DNA from: Deltaproteobacteria bacterium | GTDB taxonomy: Bacteria > SAR324 > NAC60-12 | DNA: 19,210 nt | Direction: 5' to 3' | Assembly: GCA_002716165.1 (NCBI GenBank) | Contig: PAZT01000042.1 | Span: 1-19,210, forward strand | In this document: positions 1 to 7,791 of the stretch, piece by piece | Numbering within the stretch: the stretch's first letter is position 1 | Layout of the letters: each line of letters begins with the position of its first letter | Made by a program: the position numbers and the translations under genes | The notes under the pieces: model-generated | Databases searched by the model: none | Told to the model about the DNA's origin: nothing | What the model saw: only the letters and a program-made list of their open reading frames with translations

Positions 1-2
1 GT

Positions 3-1034
3 ACCCCAATTGGAGACTGGTTCCCTGACACAGAAGATGTAGATGCTAGGGGAGCAGACAAAGGCCTTTTACAACGCTGGAGTATTACTGATTATGAAGA
101 AAACATGATGAAAGCCGGTGACAGTGCAGAATCAGACTTTCTTAATGCTATTCAAGAAGTAGTGGATGACCAAGTACAAGCTGGAATTGATATACCAACA
201 GATGGAGAAGTTCGTAGGGAGAATTACATTTTTTACCAATGTCGCAGAATTAAAGGCATAGATTTTAATACTGTTACAAACACAAGTGTCAGGTCTGGGG
301 CATACCAAGCTGATTTGCCTACAATTACAGGACCTGTAACTCTTGAAAAAACTATGTTAGGGAGAGACTATAGCACCGCACAAAAATTCTGTTCAAACCC
401 TTTAAAGATAACTATACCTGGCCCAATGACAATTATAGACTCCATTGCGGACGATTATTATAACAATGATAAGAAACTAGGATTAGATCTTGCCAATGCT
501 TTAAATACTGAAATATTGAATTTAGTTGAAGCAGGCTGCCAAAACATTCAGGTTGATGAGCCAGTTTTTGCTCGAAAACCCGAAAAAGCATTAGAGTACG
601 GAATTGAAAATCTTGAGAGATGTTTTGCTGGTGTACCTGAAAATGTAACTAAAATATCTCACATGTGCTGCGGTTATCCTAATGCTTTGGATTCTGAAAA
701 CTATCTTAAAGCAAAGCCTTCTGCGTATTTTAAAATTGCAGAGGCTTTAGATGAGTCTATTCTGGATGCAATTTCAATTGAAGATGCACATCGACCAAAT
801 GATCTTAAGCTGCTTGAAATCTTTAAAGAGACATCAATCATTTTGGGTTTTATTGATGTTGCAAAAAGCAAATTGGAAGAAGTTAATCAAATAAGAGAAA
901 GAATTCAACAATGTCTTAGCCATATTGATAATCACCGATTAATTGCGGCCCCTGACTGTGGCCTTGGGTTATTAAACAGACAGCTCGCTATTGACAAAAT
1001 GAAAAACCTTTGTAAGGCAGCAAATTCATTATAA
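3..1034 (+). CDS. MetE-like (cobalamin-independent methionine synthase C-terminal domain) protein, 5' partial
   Basis: The reading frame is open from the left edge (first full codon at base 3), so the gene starts outside the window. The first internal ATG is at 105. The visible part resembles the single-domain, zinc-dependent methyltransferase family related to the C-terminal half of MetE, which transfers a methyl group to a thiol such as homocysteine. Counting from the ATG at 105, the zinc ligands of the family are all present: His186 and Cys188 in SHMC, Glu226 in SIEDAHR, and Cys285 in PDCGLG. The preserved N-terminal residues TPIGDWF fit the usual start of the barrel. It is about half the length of full MetE, so the N-terminal folate-binding half is absent unless encoded elsewhere. 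The methyl donor therefore cannot be assumed to be methyltetrahydrofolate. Family assignment is firm; exact substrate is not. Confidence 0.85.
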   Translation, partial: TPIGDWFPDTEDVDARGADKGLLQRWSITDYEENMMKAGDSAESDFLNAIQEVVDDQVQAGIDIPTDGEVRRENYIFYQCRRIKGIDFNTVTNTSVRSGAYQADLPTITGPVTLEKTMLGRDYSTAQKFCSNPLKITIPGPMTIIDSIADDYYNNDKKLGLDLANALNTEILNLVEAGCQNIQVDEPVFARKPEKALEYGIENLERCFAGVPENVTKISHMCCGYPNALDSENYLKAKPSAYFKIAEALDESILDAISIEDAHRPNDLKLLEIFKETSIILGFIDVAKSKLEEVNQIRERIQQCLSHIDNHRLIAAPDCGLGLLNRQLAIDKMKNLCKAANSL

Positions 1035-1440
1035 TCAATCTTGTAAAGATTTCACGTGAGTTGGTAGGTAGTTATGAATATTCGTAAATTCCATAACTCT
1101 TAACTTTGTAAATATTTTCATATATTCAGAAATTCAAACAAATGTATCAAATAGACTAAACACTTCAATAAAATCAAAAAATCAGACAAGTATAGATCTT
1201 ACCTGTTTAAAAAAATGATTATTAATTAAATAAGCCCTGCCCTTTTTCTGGTAACTTTTTTCCTGAAAAAATTAGCTTTCTGAAAGAAATTTTTACTTCA
1301 ATTCAATTTTGCTCTATTAAGTGTTGAATAAATATATATGAAGTAAAAATTTAAATCAGTAATGGTCAGGAAGCATTAATTATTAAATATAATCCTAGAT
1401 TTTTAATTTTAATGATTGTTTAAATTGGACAATCGAAAGA
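1035..1440. other. AT-rich intergenic gap without a gene
   Basis: This stretch of about 400 bases between the MetE-like gene and tRNA-Gly is very AT-rich and shows no credible ORF. The only structure I see is a perfect 14-base inverted repeat (arms 1287-1300 and 1339-1352), listed separately. No convincing GC-rich terminator hairpin follows the MetE-like stop codon. Confidence 0.6.
1287..1352. repeat. 14-bp perfect inverted repeat, 38-base spacer
   Basis: The arm AAATTTTTACTTCA at 1287-1300 is the exact reverse complement of TGAAGTAAAAATTT at 1339-1352. The match stops abruptly on both sides. The arms are AT-rich and the loop is 38 bases long, so a stable RNA hairpin is not obvious. It could be a bidirectional terminator element, a paired binding site, or chance in AT-rich DNA. 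Confidence 0.5.
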
Positions 1441-1516
1441 TGGAGCGAGAAACGGGGTTCGAACCCGCGACCTCAACCTTGGCAAGGTTGCGCTCTACCA
1501 GCTGAGCTATTCTCGC
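1441..1516 (-). tRNA. tRNA-Gly (GCC anticodon)
   Basis: Read on the minus strand the 76 bases fold as a full cloverleaf: a 7-bp acceptor stem GCGAGAA/TTCTCGC, D arm GCTC/GAGC, anticodon stem CAACC/GGTTG with loop TTGCCAA, a 5-base variable loop and T arm GCGGG-TTCGAAC-CCCGT. The anticodon GCC lies at 1481-1483, which assigns it to glycine. U73 is the discriminator, as expected for bacterial tRNA-Gly, and the 3' CCA is encoded (1441-1443). It stands alone between two genes on the other strand, with its own promoter upstream. Confidence 0.97.
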
Positions 1517-1536
1517 GTTAAATGTGAAGAGGATTA

Positions 1537-1566
1537 ATTCTATTTTATCAAAAGATAGACAGTCAA
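1537..1566 (-). promoter_or_regulatory. Sigma70-type promoter of tRNA-Gly
   Basis: On the minus strand TTGACT (1561-1566) is followed after 18 bases by TAGAAT (1537-1542). The -10 box ends 20 bases before the mature tRNA 5' end, leaving room for a short leader. The spacing and hexamers fit a vegetative promoter. Confidence 0.6.
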
Positions 1567-1680
1567 ACTTTTTTTAGTCATTGACGAACTTCATTTTTCA
1601 GCCATGTTGCAGTGCATGGTCTTTGCACAGGAAATTAGTTTGACTCAAATGATTAAGCTTGAAATATTTTCATGTAAGAG

Positions 1681-1710
1681 TTGACAATTAAAGTGTTTTG
1701 TAAATATCAG
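1681..1710 (+). promoter_or_regulatory. Possible promoter of the MltD-like gene
   Basis: A perfect -35 hexamer TTGACA lies at 1681-1686. The -10 is weak: TATCAG at 1705-1710 (18-base spacer) is the best candidate. It sits about 40 bases before the start codon, so the position fits. Confidence 0.35.
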
Positions 1711-1748
1711 GAAGTACAAACTATATTTATCTCCGAAAAGTGAAGGTA

Positions 1749-3626
1749 ATGATGAAAAGCAAAATTTTTATAATAAAATCATTCCTATCATTGCTGCTCT
1801 TTATTTCGTCTGCAATGCAGGTCGAAGCGGCTTCTCCTAATTTCCAGCCAACACCGCTTAGAAATCAAGAGATGCTGCTTGAAGCTAGCATGAGTGTGAT
1901 TCAGGAGGTTAAACTTCTTGCAGAGTCAAAAACAAAGTCTACAAAGATCACCCCACCCCCACGAAAGACTCTTTTCAGAAATAAGTACTGGAAAGTTGAA
2001 GGAAAAACCTATGACATACCCGTACGCTATAATTCAAAAGTCAAAAGAATAATACGGAGACTTACAACAAAGAAACGCAAGCAGGTCATAAAGGGCATGC
2101 GATACTCGGGTAAGTATATGCCTATGATTTTAAAAATGCTTGATGAGGCCGGGATGCCACTTGACCTGATTTATATGGTTTCAGCAGAAAGCAATTTCAA
2201 TGTTCGTGCAAAATCAAATAAAAGTGCTGTTGGATTATGGCAGTTTATCGCTTCAACAGGTAGAATTTATGGTCTTAAAATTAATCGCTGGATTGATGAA
2301 AGGCGTGATCCAATACTTTCAACAAAAGCTGCAATCACATACTTGAAGCACCTCTACGGACTATTTGGCGACTGGGAATTGGCTATGGCAGCATATAATA
2401 CTGGTGAAGGTCGTGTGAAAAGAGCAATAAAGCTAGCTAAGAGAAAAGGGAGAAATTATAATTTCTCATCACTTCGTCTCCCTCGTGAAACCAGAAACTA
2501 CGTACCTTCCATAATGGCATTATCCATTATATATAAAAATCCAGAGCGGTATGGGTTTGGTCACGTCAAAAAAATGAACAAAATGGATGAAACTCAGGGC
2601 AATTTAAAAGTGGCTTTTTCACTAGAAGAAGTAGCCAAGCGGGCACAAATATCTTTTCGCACTCTTCGTGAATTAAATCCAGCATTGTATCTGGGAGTCC
2701 CTCCAATGAAGCAGAAAAGTTATTCATTCTATATCCCGAAACTGCATCACCAGAAGTTGATGGCATCTTTGGATAAAAATCCTAAACCTTCAAAACAGTG
2801 GAGTCGTTCTTACAATTCACTATTGGGGAATTCGTCGAGCGTAACAAGAATACTTGAAAAATTTGGAGCACCAGTTTATTTTCGTGTTAAGTATGGTGAC
2901 AATTTGTGGGACCTTGCCAGGAAACACAAAACTTCCGTAAGGCGTCTAGCACGTTGGAACAGGTTAAACTCTAGATCAGTGCTTCGAGTTAAACAACGTC
3001 TCAAAACATACGTTCCAACTTGGCGGGCGTTTCAGGAGTTTGCAAAAAATTACAAATATTCAAAGCCAAAATTAATTGCACAGAGAATCCGTGTATCAAA
3101 AGGAGGCACACTTTCAGAAATTGCAAGGAAATACCGTACGAGTATTCGAAAATTGATGAAGTGGAACAATTTAAAAAGTCCTAATTCTGTTAGGGCTGGA
3201 CAAAATCTAGTTGTAGGTTATCGCAATGCTTCAAATTTAAAAACCTCAGGAAACGGTGATGTAATTAAAGTACCAAGAAATACTACACTTTCTCACCTAG
3301 CTTTACGATACAAGACAACAGTGGAAAAACTGATGCATTGGAATGGTTTGACCAGTTCAAGGCAATTGAGAGCAGGTATGAGATTTTATATTAAACCTCC
3401 GTCTAAAGCATTAAAAAATTCTGGAAAAACTATTCTTGCAAAAAAAATCTCAAGCAAACGGATAAAAATGAAACACAGGGTTATCCTTGTAAGAAATGGT
3501 GATACTCTCTGGGGAATTGCTAAAATGTACCATACTACTGTAAAAAAACTAGTAGCACTGAATGAGCTGAAGTCAGCTAATCAACTGCGCCCTAATCAAA
3601 AGCTTATTGTGCCTCCCCGTTCATAA
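1749..3626 (+). CDS. mltD: MltD-like membrane-bound lytic transglycosylase with four LysM repeats
   Basis: This is a periplasmic murein hydrolase that cleaves the MurNAc-GlcNAc bond of peptidoglycan to form 1,6-anhydro ends. The frame can begin at GTG 1740, ATG 1749 or ATG 1752; GAAGG at 1742-1746 best serves the two ATGs, giving 625 aa from 1749. Residues 1-28 form a signal peptide (basic start, then FLSLLLFISSAM). The GH23/SLT domain spans about 115-250. Its catalytic Glu147 is in VSAESNFN, followed by the family motifs GLWQFIASTG and AMAAYNTGEG. Four LysM domains that bind peptidoglycan follow at about 377-422, 446-490, 506-551 and 576-622, plus a weaker LysM-like stretch near 280-330. E. 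coli MltD usually has fewer LysM copies. The LysM region is strikingly rich in Lys and Arg. No lipobox Cys is visible after the signal peptide, so it may be soluble or wall-bound rather than a lipoprotein. Confidence 0.93.
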   Translation: MMKSKIFIIKSFLSLLLFISSAMQVEAASPNFQPTPLRNQEMLLEASMSVIQEVKLLAESKTKSTKITPPPRKTLFRNKYWKVEGKTYDIPVRYNSKVKRIIRRLTTKKRKQVIKGMRYSGKYMPMILKMLDEAGMPLDLIYMVSAESNFNVRAKSNKSAVGLWQFIASTGRIYGLKINRWIDERRDPILSTKAAITYLKHLYGLFGDWELAMAAYNTGEGRVKRAIKLAKRKGRNYNFSSLRLPRETRNYVPSIMALSIIYKNPERYGFGHVKKMNKMDETQGNLKVAFSLEEVAKRAQISFRTLRELNPALYLGVPPMKQKSYSFYIPKLHHQKLMASLDKNPKPSKQWSRSYNSLLGNSSSVTRILEKFGAPVYFRVKYGDNLWDLARKHKTSVRRLARWNRLNSRSVLRVKQRLKTYVPTWRAFQEFAKNYKYSKPKLIAQRIRVSKGGTLSEIARKYRTSIRKLMKWNNLKSPNSVRAGQNLVVGYRNASNLKTSGNGDVIKVPRNTTLSHLALRYKTTVEKLMHWNGLTSSRQLRAGMRFYIKPPSKALKNSGKTILAKKISSKRIKMKHRVILVRNGDTLWGIAKMYHTTVKKLVALNELKSANQLRPNQKLIVPPRS

Positions 3627-3730
3627 CATTTAATCATGGTAATTTTCTCAGTCATTTCCCATAATTAATCAAAATAAAGCCCCGAAAATATCAAGAAGTA
3701 AATTTGTTGTTTTGAGAATCATTTAAGACT

Positions 3731-4579
3731 ATGTTTACTGAGGAAAATAAAAATCTGATTATAGAGGCGCTCTCATACATTAAACGCTTTAACGGAAAAA
3801 TAGTTGTAGTTAAATATGGAGGTGCGGCAATGATTGAAGAGCATCTCAAAAAAAACTTTGCACAGGATATTGTTCAGCTTCAGTCCCTCGGAATGCTTCC
3901 AGTGATTGTCCATGGAGGAGGACCCGAGGTATCAAAAGCAATGGAACAATTGGGTCAGAAAGTCTCATTTATAGATGGACTGAGAGTTACAAGTTCAGAG
4001 AATCTAAAAGTAACTGAAATGGTGCTTTCTGGAACAGTCAACAAAGAAATAATAGCCCATATTAACACATTTGGAGGAAAAGCAGTTGGGGTCAGCGGTA
4101 AAGACGGCCATTTAATAGAAGCTGAGAAAAAATCCCATGAAGGAGGCATAGATTTAGGATTCGTTGGAGAAATAAAAAAAGTTAATTCAGAGCTACTAAT
4201 GGTTTTGCTCACGCAGGGCTTCCTTCCTGTTGTATCACCCATTGGTCTCGGGAAAGACGGAGTTACCTACAACATTAATGCCGATACAACAGCCTCCCGA
4301 ATTGCAGTCTCCCTAGGAGCATACAAAATAATATTTATGACAGATATTGACGGAGTCCTGGAAAAAGGCAAATTATGTGCTCAGATTACATCAAATGAAG
4401 TAGAAAAAATGGTCAAGAATAAAATTATTACGGGAGGAATGACCCCCAAAGTTGAGGCTTGCCTGCACTGTGTAAAAAATGGGGTTGAATCAGCTCAAAT
4501 AATCAATGGTACTGAGCCTCACTCCTTGATAGCGGAACTGTTTACTGACCAAGGAATTGGAACAAAAATAGTTCTCTAG
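3731..4579 (+). CDS. argB: Acetylglutamate kinase
   Basis: ArgB phosphorylates N-acetyl-L-glutamate with ATP in the second step of arginine biosynthesis. The 282-aa protein covers the whole amino-acid-kinase fold. Visible motifs are KYGGAAM with the phosphate-binding Lys28, HGGGPEVS at 61-68 (substrate loop), Arg85, NINADTTASR at 181-190 and GGMTPK ending at Lys240 (ATP-binding). The N-terminal helix with EALSYIKRF and the C-terminal signature HSLIAELFTDQGIGT (264-278) are the marks of the arginine-inhibited hexameric form, not of the E. coli type. Feedback inhibition by arginine is therefore likely. The gene stands alone: no other arg gene adjoins it, and it is 104 bases downstream of the MltD-like gene. 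There is no clear Shine-Dalgarno sequence before the ATG. Confidence 0.97.
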   Translation: MFTEENKNLIIEALSYIKRFNGKIVVVKYGGAAMIEEHLKKNFAQDIVQLQSLGMLPVIVHGGGPEVSKAMEQLGQKVSFIDGLRVTSSENLKVTEMVLSGTVNKEIIAHINTFGGKAVGVSGKDGHLIEAEKKSHEGGIDLGFVGEIKKVNSELLMVLLTQGFLPVVSPIGLGKDGVTYNINADTTASRIAVSLGAYKIIFMTDIDGVLEKGKLCAQITSNEVEKMVKNKIITGGMTPKVEACLHCVKNGVESAQIINGTEPHSLIAELFTDQGIGTKIVL

Positions 4580-4704
4580 ATTGTCATCTAATAAATCAGT
4601 CTTATTTTAGATTGAATTCATATCTACTATATTCAACTATAAGTGGATTTCTGATAGGGAAAAAATTAAAAAAATTCTGCATAAAATTGCCTAACAAAGT
4701 CATT

Positions 4705-4735
4705 TTTTCACTTTTTTTAAAGTATGTGGTATGAT
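4705..4735 (+). promoter_or_regulatory. Possible promoter of the FAD-linked oxidase gene
   Basis: An extended -10 element TGG-TATGAT occupies 4727-4735. The upstream -35 match is weak (TTCACT at 4707-4712, 17-base spacer). It would give a leader of roughly 65 bases before the ATG at 4807. Confidence 0.4.
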
Positions 4736-4806
4736 TTGAGAAAATATATCTGTACCAAATTAACCACATGACATAAAATACCGCCCTTGGCATAAAAAAT
4801 TTATCG

Positions 4807-6177
4807 ATGTCACCCTATCTAGAAGAGATTGTGGAATTGCTTGGAGAGCGCCTCTCTTTATCAGAATCAGTACGTGAGCAGCACGGACATGACGAATCTT
4901 TTCATGCATCTGTTCCTCCAGAGGCAGTAGCATACGCTCAAAATAACAATGAAGTTGCAGAGATCGTAAAAATTTGCGCTCGGAGCAAAAAACCTATAAT
5001 TCCGTATGGAACCGGAACTTCCCTTGAGGGACATGTTGCAGCTCTTCAAGGTGGTGTTTGCATAGATATTTCACAAATGAACAAGGTGCTTGAAGTTAAT
5101 GAAAAAGACCTCGACTGCCGAGTGCAGGGTGGAGTCACTAGGAAACAACTAAACAAGCACTTACGCAACTCAGGACTCTTCTTTCCCATTGATCCAGGTG
5201 CTGACGCCTCATTGGGAGGAATGACAGCAACTCGAGCATCAGGAACAAATGCGGTTCGCTATGGTACTATGCGTGAAAACGTGCTTGGGCTCACAGTTGT
5301 AACCGCAGAAGGAAGAATAATCCGTACTGGATCTAGAGCAAGAAAATCTTCCGCAGGCTATGATTTGACAAGGTTATTTGTAGGTTCAGAAGGGACCTTA
5401 GGGATTATAACTGAAATACAGCTAAGACTATACGGTGTACCTGAGGCAATTTCTGCTGCTGTATGTTCTTTTGATAATTTGGAGGGAGCAGTAAATACAA
5501 CCATCTCCACTATACAGATGGGAATTCCTGTTGCTAGAATAGAGCTGTTGGATGAAGTACAGGTTGATGCAATAAATAAGTTTTCTGATTTTAATTATCC
5601 CTTAAAACCTACATTATTTTTTGAGTTTCACGGTACAGAAGCTTGGGTGCAAGAACAGTCCGAAATGGTTAAAGAGATTTCTTTCGAAGAGGGAGGCAGC
5701 GATTTTCAATGGTCTGCACATGAAAAGGAAAGACAAAAACTATGGGAAGCACGACACAATGCTTATTATGCATCACTAGCTTTGCTTCCAGGTACAAAAG
5801 GTTGGCCTACAGATGTCTGTGTACCTATTTCTCGTCTTGCAGAATGTATTCTTGAAACTCGCCAAGATATAGATCAGGAAGGACTTACCGTGCCAATTGT
5901 AGGGCATGTAGGAGACGGTAACTTTCACTTACTTTTCATGATCGATCCAGAAAATGAGAAAGAAGACCTAAATCGGTATCAGCCTTTAAACGACCGCCTA
6001 ATTGAGCGCACTTTACGAATGGGAGGCACCTGCACAGGTGAGCACGGAATTGGTTCTGGTAAATTAAAATACATGCAGGCCGAACACGGAGAATCTTTAG
6101 ATCTGATGCGTAAGATAAAACAAGCTTATGATCCAAATAACCTTATGAATCCCGGGAAAGTTATTCCAGCAATTTAG
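4807..6177 (+). CDS. FAD-binding oxidoreductase, D-lactate dehydrogenase / glycolate oxidase GlcD type
   Basis: The 456-aa protein is a complete member of the FAD-linked 2-hydroxyacid dehydrogenase family (FAD_binding_4 plus FAD-oxidase C-terminal domain). These enzymes oxidise D-lactate or related D-2-hydroxyacids and pass electrons to cytochrome or quinone carriers. The FAD domain (about 35-215) shows PYGTGTSLEGHVAA at 67-80, PIDPGADASLGGM and FVGSEGTLGI. The C-terminal domain carries the metal ligands His367 and His374 in GHVGDGNFH, Glu412 and the catalytic His413 in GEHGIG, and the closing motif DPNNLMNPGKV. The segment GTSLEGHVAALQGGVCID closely resembles single-subunit LDHD. No glcE or glcF subunit genes adjoin it, which also favours a one-subunit D-2-hydroxyacid dehydrogenase. 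No Shine-Dalgarno sequence precedes the ATG. The exact substrate (D-lactate, glycolate, D-2-hydroxyglutarate) cannot be read from the sequence. Confidence 0.9.
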   Translation: MSPYLEEIVELLGERLSLSESVREQHGHDESFHASVPPEAVAYAQNNNEVAEIVKICARSKKPIIPYGTGTSLEGHVAALQGGVCIDISQMNKVLEVNEKDLDCRVQGGVTRKQLNKHLRNSGLFFPIDPGADASLGGMTATRASGTNAVRYGTMRENVLGLTVVTAEGRIIRTGSRARKSSAGYDLTRLFVGSEGTLGIITEIQLRLYGVPEAISAAVCSFDNLEGAVNTTISTIQMGIPVARIELLDEVQVDAINKFSDFNYPLKPTLFFEFHGTEAWVQEQSEMVKEISFEEGGSDFQWSAHEKERQKLWEARHNAYYASLALLPGTKGWPTDVCVPISRLAECILETRQDIDQEGLTVPIVGHVGDGNFHLLFMIDPENEKEDLNRYQPLNDRLIERTLRMGGTCTGEHGIGSGKLKYMQAEHGESLDLMRKIKQAYDPNNLMNPGKVIPAI

Positions 6178-6291
6178 ATGTTTATCCACAAGAATTATTT
6201 TCTCATATAAATAATTAATTAGTATTTGAAGTTATTTCTGCCTCTCTTTCAAAAATTTTTCCAAAATTAATTTAATTATTTCAACTTAGTC

Positions 6292-6320
6292 TTTTTAGAT
6301 GAATACCTATACCTTATGAT
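6292..6320 (+). promoter_or_regulatory. Possible promoter giving a leaderless cytosine-deaminase-like mRNA
   Basis: A -10-like TATGAT at 6315-6320 ends only 9 bases before the ATG at 6330; the -35 candidate TTTTTA (6292-6297, 17-base spacer) is weak. If it is used, transcription would start at or within a few bases of the ATG. The absence of any Shine-Dalgarno sequence is consistent with that. Confidence 0.3.
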
Positions 6321-6329
6321 AATTTAAAA

Positions 6330-7598
6330 ATGGACTTAATTATAAGAAACGTAAATCTCCCTGATGGAAGAATAGGAATTGATATCGGCATCAAGGATAA
6401 AAAAATCATGGAGATTGAATCACCACTTAACTTTAAAGCAAATGAGGAAATTGATGCTTCTGGATTTCTGGTGTGCCCCCCTTTTGTAGACGCGCATTTT
6501 CACATGGATGCAACTCTAAGTATTGGGAAGCCCCGCCTTAACAAATCAGGAACACTACTGGAGGGTATAAATTTATGGGGGGAACTCAAACCTCATCTCA
6601 CGTTTAAAGAAATTAAAAATAGGGCTCTCAGTTATTGTGACATGGCAGTTGCTAGAGGTCTGCTGGCCATTCGAAGTCACGTGGATATTTGTGATCGGAG
6701 ATTGCTGGCTGTGGATGCTCTTCTGGAAGTTAAAAAAGAAGTATCATCCTATCTTGATCTGCAGTTAGTTGCTTTTCCCCAAGATGGATATTATCGCAGC
6801 CCAGATACGATAAATCTTCTGAATACCGCACTTGATCGAGGAGTAGAAGTAATAGGTGGAATACCGCACTTTGAGCGTACAATGGAAGATGGAAAGAAAT
6901 CAGTGGGGGCATTGTGCAGAATTGCTGCGGAAAGAGGTCTTCTTGTTGATATGCATTGCGATGAAAGTGATGACCCTCTCTCACGTCATATTGAAACTCT
7001 GACAGCAGAAACTACACGTCACGGTTTACATGGTAGGGTTACGGGGTCCCACCTTACTTCAATGCACTCCATGGACAATTATTATGTCAGTAAGTTGTTG
7101 CCCTTAATGTCTGAAGCTAGAATGAACGTGGTTGCAAACCCTTTAATTAACATTACCATTCAGGGTCGTCATGACACTTATCCAAAAAGAAGAGGAATGA
7201 CCCGTGTCCCTGAAATGATTAAAATAGGACTTAATGTGGCCTTTGGACATGACTGTGTGATGGACCCATGGTACTCCCTAGGCTCCGCTGATATGCTTGA
7301 GGCTGCCAGCATGGGGTTGCATGTTGCACAAATGACAGGTATCGAAGAAATGAAGTCTTGTTTTCAAGCAATAACTGAATTTCCAGCGAAAATTATGGGC
7401 CTTGAAGGCTACGGACTCGAAAAAGGTTGCAATGCTGACATGGTGATTTTACAAGCAGCAGACCCAATCGAGGCACTCAGGTTAAAGCCAAACAGGCTGT
7501 TTGTAATCCGACATGGAAAAATCATCGCACGATCTCAACCTGTTCAGTCTGAACTAACATTGCCCGGCCGTCCAAAGTTAATAAATTTTTTGAAATAG
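6330..7598 (+). CDS. CodA-like amidohydrolase (cytosine deaminase family)
   Basis: This 422-aa metal-dependent amidohydrolase aligns along its length with E. coli cytosine deaminase, which converts cytosine to uracil and ammonia in pyrimidine salvage. The metal ligands are His56 and His58 (VDAHFHMD), His209 (MHCDE), His241 (GSHLTS as the following conserved His) and Asp308 (FGHDC). Glu212 in HCDE is the proton shuttle, and FPQ retains the substrate-contacting Gln. NPLINITIQGRHDTYPKRRG matches the CodA core closely. The residue after the metal Asp is Cys309, where E. coli CodA has Asp314 next to the substrate. HDC occurs in relatives annotated for other ring deaminations, so isocytosine or another cyclic amidine is possible. 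No codB permease adjoins it. There is no Shine-Dalgarno sequence. Confidence 0.88.
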   Translation: MDLIIRNVNLPDGRIGIDIGIKDKKIMEIESPLNFKANEEIDASGFLVCPPFVDAHFHMDATLSIGKPRLNKSGTLLEGINLWGELKPHLTFKEIKNRALSYCDMAVARGLLAIRSHVDICDRRLLAVDALLEVKKEVSSYLDLQLVAFPQDGYYRSPDTINLLNTALDRGVEVIGGIPHFERTMEDGKKSVGALCRIAAERGLLVDMHCDESDDPLSRHIETLTAETTRHGLHGRVTGSHLTSMHSMDNYYVSKLLPLMSEARMNVVANPLINITIQGRHDTYPKRRGMTRVPEMIKIGLNVAFGHDCVMDPWYSLGSADMLEAASMGLHVAQMTGIEEMKSCFQAITEFPAKIMGLEGYGLEKGCNADMVILQAADPIEALRLKPNRLFVIRHGKIIARSQPVQSELTLPGRPKLINFLK

Positions 7599-7791
7599 TT
7601 TATAAAATTCTTTCAAAATATCCCATATGGTGTAAAAAAAATTATGAGATGGAATTAACCATTTTAGTTAAAAATTACAGAAGAATTAAGCAACTAAGTT
7701 TCAAAAAAATCTTTAAATAAATCTACCTAAAATCACAGGGTATCAAAAAATTTAAATTTAATATAAGTAATTTCTAACTTAGAATTATCTA

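Noticed and set aside
105..107. ATG 105 as the true start of the MetE-like gene
   Set aside because: The frame stays open to the window edge, and upstream residues such as TPIGDWF match the family, so the gene is cut by the window.
1740..1748. GTG start for the MltD-like gene
   Set aside because: The ATG codons at 1749 and 1752 fit GAAGG as ribosome site and give a normal signal peptide.
4724..4769. 7-bp inverted repeat ATGTGGT / ACCACAT before the FAD oxidase gene
   Set aside because: The arms are short and 32 bases apart, which is expected by chance in this length of sequence.
4602..4793. 63-codon minus-strand ORF between argB and the FAD oxidase gene
   Set aside because: It is in a very AT-rich promoter region, has no ribosome site and a low-complexity hydrophobic/aromatic composition. 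It overlaps the likely promoter of the next gene.
7599..7791. Possible terminator between the convergent CodA-like and leuS genes, including palindrome CCATATGG
   Set aside because: No GC-rich stem with a U-run is present on either strand; the 8-bp palindrome alone is too short to support a call.
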